8,728 nt of DNA from an uncultured Clostridia bacterium (lineage in GTDB: Bacteria > Bacillota > Clostridia > Oscillospirales > Ruminococcaceae). The translations under genes were made by a program, and so were the position numbers. Under the pieces are notes generated by a model. That model saw nothing but the letters and a program-made list of their open reading frames with translations. It had not been told where the DNA came from and searched no databases. The DNA is taken from NCBI GenBank assembly GCA_947628385.1, contig CANQZS010000063.1, forward strand, positions 1 to 8,728, in the 5' to 3' direction. The stretch's first letter is position 1. Each line of letters begins with the position of its first letter. Below are positions 6,296-8,728 of the stretch, piece after piece.

Positions 6296-6925
6296 TTAAA
6301 CTCTGAACCGGTATGAAAGCTCCGTATAGATCGAGAATATGAATATCAGCACCTGCTGGAACAATGTAAGCAGCAGTACCAAAAGGAACAGTATCGCGAT
6401 CATTGCTACTATAGTCAGCAGCATAAGAGCAATTGTTTTTCCGAATGTGAACTGGTGTACCGCTTTTATTCCCGAAATAAGCAGAACGAAGCTCCAGCAC
6501 AGTCCGATAATTTCCACTGCCTGAATGAATACGTATTCGTCCTGTATCAGGAAGTGTGACATTACCGTACCGATAAGGTACGCCGTAACATACGGGATAA
6601 GCGCGTAGGCGGAGTTGATGAAGATATTCCTCATACTTCCCTCTCCGTCGAACAGTGTACACATCGCCCAGTTGGCGACCACCCACGTTCCGAACAGGAT
6701 AAAGCTCTTGAATATGTACGGAACGATGTTGAACATTTTGTCGTAATCAGAGTAATACTGAAAACCGTAAAGTCTGCTGTATGCGATCTGCTGAACGAAA
6801 AGCAGGCAGACCACAACAACGGCTATTCTCATTGAACCTGCTTTTTTCCAGCGGAGATCCTCGAATCCCTCAAAGGGGTGCATAACAACGTGCTTAACGA
6901 ATTGTCCTCTTGTCAGATCAAGCAT
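6296..6925 (-). CDS. YIP1-family integral membrane protein
   Basis: A 209-residue polytopic membrane protein. A short cytoplasmic N-terminus carries HPFEGFEDLRWKK (16-28). About five hydrophobic segments follow, near 34-50, 71-88, 104-122, 134-152 and 165-198. The HPxEGF entry and the FDGEGS...AYALIPY stretch (about 92-112) fit the bacterial YIP1 family (PF04893). Its molecular role in bacteria is not established, so none is assigned. I chose ATG 6925, one base after the stop of the propeller gene, with AGG about eight bases upstream; a GTG at 6934 in the same frame would add three residues and overlap that gene by eight bases. Thirty bases separate its stop from the DUF5696 gene. Its place between two secreted proteins and two permeases suggests it assists the same surface system, perhaps in assembly or as a membrane partner; this is inference. 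Confidence 0.82.
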   Translation of the reverse strand: MLDLTRGQFVKHVVMHPFEGFEDLRWKKAGSMRIAVVVVCLLFVQQIAYSRLYGFQYYSDYDKMFNIVPYIFKSFILFGTWVVANWAMCTLFDGEGSMRNIFINSAYALIPYVTAYLIGTVMSHFLIQDEYVFIQAVEIIGLCWSFVLLISGIKAVHQFTFGKTIALMLLTIVAMIAILFLLVLLLTLFQQVLIFIFSIYTELSYRFRV

Positions 6926-6926
6926 A

Positions 6927-8423
6927 TCACGCACCTGCCTTTCTGTTCTTTTCCCACGGATAAACTATTTTTCCGCGCTTTCGCAGCTGTCTGTATACTA
7001 TTATCAGTATCACAAGGACGATGATAACGGCTATACATTTCAGGTAATTTGCTTTCAGCCACTCATCGCGGTAGCCCTCAAAGGCTCTGTTGTATCTGGC
7101 TCGGCTGATGGAAATTTCAAAATAATCCATTGCCTCTCTGTACTCATACTTATTGTAGAGCGCGTTTCCGATACCGATATAGGCTCTTCTGTAGTTTCCG
7201 TCGTATTTAAGAACATTCTGCCACGGTTCAAGAGATTCCTCATAAAGACCGTCGTTATAAAGGTTAGCGGCGTTTGTAACTATCTCGCCGAACACCGTTC
7301 TGGTGAATATGGTGATATTGTTCTTTCTGGAATCAAGAACGTAAATATGGTTATCGTGACTTTCGATAGCAGCCGCCGACTGGAACAATCCCAGCTGGTA
7401 ACCCTTGCCTCCCATGATGAACAGCAGCCAACATTCCTTATCGTACTGGAAGATACGTCCATGCTCAAAGTCCAGAATATTCAGCTCGCCGTTAGGACCG
7501 AGGTCTATATCGGTAAGGCTGGAATTCTTGGAATATATCGAGTAATACGCGGGAGGATTATCGCCGAATCTCATATCCGCAGCGCCGAGAGAATCCAGAA
7601 TGTTATCTCCTCTCGGATTCAGCTTCTTTACAAGGTCGGTAGAGGTCTCCTGCGAATCCGTTACGGTAAAGATGAATCCGTCGTCGTCAATATCGAAATT
7701 TGAGAATCCTATAGGAGTCTGCTTAGCGGAACGGTTCCTCTGCTCCTCGGTGGAGATCAGGTTCCAGAATGCGTTTGCAAGGACTTCGGCAGTCTGTTCA
7801 ACTCTGTTTGCTCCGTAGAATCCGAGGAACTCGCCGTCCTTATCGAACATTACCGCGCCCTTTGTAACGGATTTTACTACAACATAAACGTTTCCGGCTT
7901 TATCCACAAGCACCTTGCTGGGGTTGTAGGTAACGTTCTGATCGTAAAGCTCGCTCTCGGGCTTTGTAAACAGTCTGTCTACCTTGCCCTCGGCGTCGCA
8001 TTTTATAACGCGGTCGTTTTCAGTATCGCAGATATAGACATTTCCGGTATACTGATCCACGTAAACGCCGGTAGGACCTTTAAGGGTAAGCGTTTCGCCG
8101 TTGTAGTCGAATTCCCGCATTTCTCTTACAAAATTGAAATCAAGGTCGGTAACTACTATTCTGTTATTTCCCCTGTCTGCTATGTACATCAGGTCGTCGT
8201 GCGAAATGAACAGGTCGGCGGGTTCGTAGAAATTTCCGCAGCCTATTATTTCTCCGTCAACATATTTTTCGGCAGTATAGCCTGCCTGTGAAGCGACGGC
8301 GTCGCCCCATCTGTCATAGCTGTAGGGGTCATATGTTTCCAGCGCGGAAGCGTTCACGGCGACAGCCGAAACGGTCAGAGCCGCTGCTGAGATCAAAGAT
8401 ATAAGCTTTTTCAAGCCTGACAT
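6927..8423 (-). CDS. Secreted NHL-type beta-propeller with TPRs and C-terminal anchor
   Basis: A 498-residue protein. Residues 1-27 form a signal peptide (LKKLISL core, cleavage after ASA). Six NHL-like blades follow, near 66-103, 114-152, 166-204, 237-278, 301-339 and 343-376; the clearest repeats are MYIADRGNNRIVV and VYICDTENDRVIK. About 380-448 holds two TPR-like helical pairs (NAANLYNDGLYEESL and GNALYNKYEYREAM). A single membrane helix lies at 461-477, followed by a basic tail (RQLRKRGK). The expected topology is propeller and TPRs outside the cell, tail inside. Such domains usually bind proteins or glycans and no enzyme motif is seen, so a scaffold or sensor role is likely but inferred. 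GGAGGG (8429-8434) sits five bases before the ATG. It lies 24 bases after the upstream permease gene and is adjacent to the YIP1 gene, clearly in the same operon. Confidence 0.88.
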   Translation of the reverse strand: MSGLKKLISLISAAALTVSAVAVNASALETYDPYSYDRWGDAVASQAGYTAEKYVDGEIIGCGNFYEPADLFISHDDLMYIADRGNNRIVVTDLDFNFVREMREFDYNGETLTLKGPTGVYVDQYTGNVYICDTENDRVIKCDAEGKVDRLFTKPESELYDQNVTYNPSKVLVDKAGNVYVVVKSVTKGAVMFDKDGEFLGFYGANRVEQTAEVLANAFWNLISTEEQRNRSAKQTPIGFSNFDIDDDGFIFTVTDSQETSTDLVKKLNPRGDNILDSLGAADMRFGDNPPAYYSIYSKNSSLTDIDLGPNGELNILDFEHGRIFQYDKECWLLFIMGGKGYQLGLFQSAAAIESHDNHIYVLDSRKNNITIFTRTVFGEIVTNAANLYNDGLYEESLEPWQNVLKYDGNYRRAYIGIGNALYNKYEYREAMDYFEISISRARYNRAFEGYRDEWLKANYLKCIAVIIVLVILIIVYRQLRKRGKIVYPWEKNRKAGA

Positions 8424-8447
8424 ATTATCCCTCCATTTAATCAGATT

Positions 8448-8728
8448 TTAGTCCTTCATACCTGCGTGAGCCATTGTTTCCATAACGTTGCTCTGCGCGG
8501 CGATGAAGATAGCCAGCGGCGGAATCATCAGGACTACGGCGGAAGCCGCTATAGCGCCCTGTCTTGCGATACCCGCGGCAGCTATCTGCTGGACCACGGT
8601 AGGGATCGTTTTCAGTGCCTCATCGTATACGAGGGAGCCGCCGTTTGAGTTCCATGCCGCTTGGAACTGGAAGATGATAATTGTCATAAGAGCCGGTTTT
8701 GAATTCGGAATCACGATCCCCCAGCATA
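8448..8728 (-). CDS. Second MalG-type sugar ABC permease, C-terminal part
   Basis: The reading frame is open to the right edge, so this is the last 93 or so residues of a gene whose start lies outside the window. The visible part begins at the end of the EAA loop (GIVIPNSKPALMT). It then contains a hydrophobic segment, the loop around EALKTIPTVV and a final membrane segment (SAVVLMIPPLAIFIA), ending in NVMETMAHAGMKD. This layout is typical of the C-terminus of MalG-like CUT1 permeases. The GTG at 8714 is an internal valine, not a start. It differs clearly from the other MalG-type gene of the operon, so the locus encodes two such subunits. A MalF partner and a solute-binding protein are likely to lie upstream, but this cannot be seen. 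Confidence 0.85.
   Translation of the reverse strand, partial: CWGIVIPNSKPALMTIIIFQFQAAWNSNGGSLVYDEALKTIPTVVQQIAAAGIARQGAIAASAVVLMIPPLAIFIAAQSNVMETMAHAGMKD

Noticed and set aside
6174..6686. 170-residue minus-strand frame overlapping the YIP1 and DUF5696 genes
   Set aside because: It is out of frame with both recognised genes, spans their junction and shows no family features. The real genes explain the region fully.

Overview
The window looks like chromosomal DNA from an anaerobic Gram-positive Firmicute, most likely a gut clostridium of the Ruminococcus/Oscillospiraceae type. Supporting signs are strong AAAGGAGG-type ribosome binding sites, a TTG start codon, an iron-sulfur aldo/keto reductase, a protein resembling the C-terminus of anaerobic ribonucleotide reductase, and a CUT1-type sugar ABC operon with no ATPase gene of its own. 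The genus is inferred from gene content and was not tested.

Left part, plus strand (1-1934). Two independent single-gene units lie here. The first has a perfect consensus promoter (TTGACA, 17 bp, TATAAT), a hairpin at the start of its leader and a gene for an 89-residue protein. Its last 30 residues match the glycyl-radical tail of class III (anaerobic) ribonucleotide reductase, but it has no catalytic barrel and no zinc-binding cysteines. A UNCG-capped terminator separates it from the second unit: an extended -10 promoter and an aldo/keto reductase fused to two 4Fe-4S cluster motifs. A bidirectional terminator at 1890-1934 ends this gene and also the operon converging on it.

Right part, minus strand (1945 to the right edge). 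One tightly packed operon is read leftwards, with gaps of 30 bases or less and a stop/start overlap. In order of transcription it encodes: the C-terminal end of a MalG-type sugar permease (cut by the window edge); a secreted, membrane-anchored six-bladed NHL-type propeller with TPR repeats; a YIP1-family membrane protein; a large secreted DUF5696 protein with glycosidase-like architecture; a MalF-type permease; and a second MalG-type permease with a long basic N-terminal tail. The two permease groups, with three non-transport proteins between them, suggest a single surface system that binds or processes a carbohydrate outside the cell and imports the product. The substrate, the solute-binding protein and the ATPase are not visible. 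The binding protein and the partner of the cut permease are expected just beyond the right edge, and the ATPase is probably a shared MsmX-type protein encoded elsewhere.

The most interesting items are the free-standing glycyl-radical-domain protein, which may be a spare part for NrdD as YfiD/GrcA is for pyruvate formate-lyase, and the propeller/YIP1/DUF5696 trio embedded in a double-permease operon. No tRNA, rRNA, CRISPR array, transposase or attachment site was seen.
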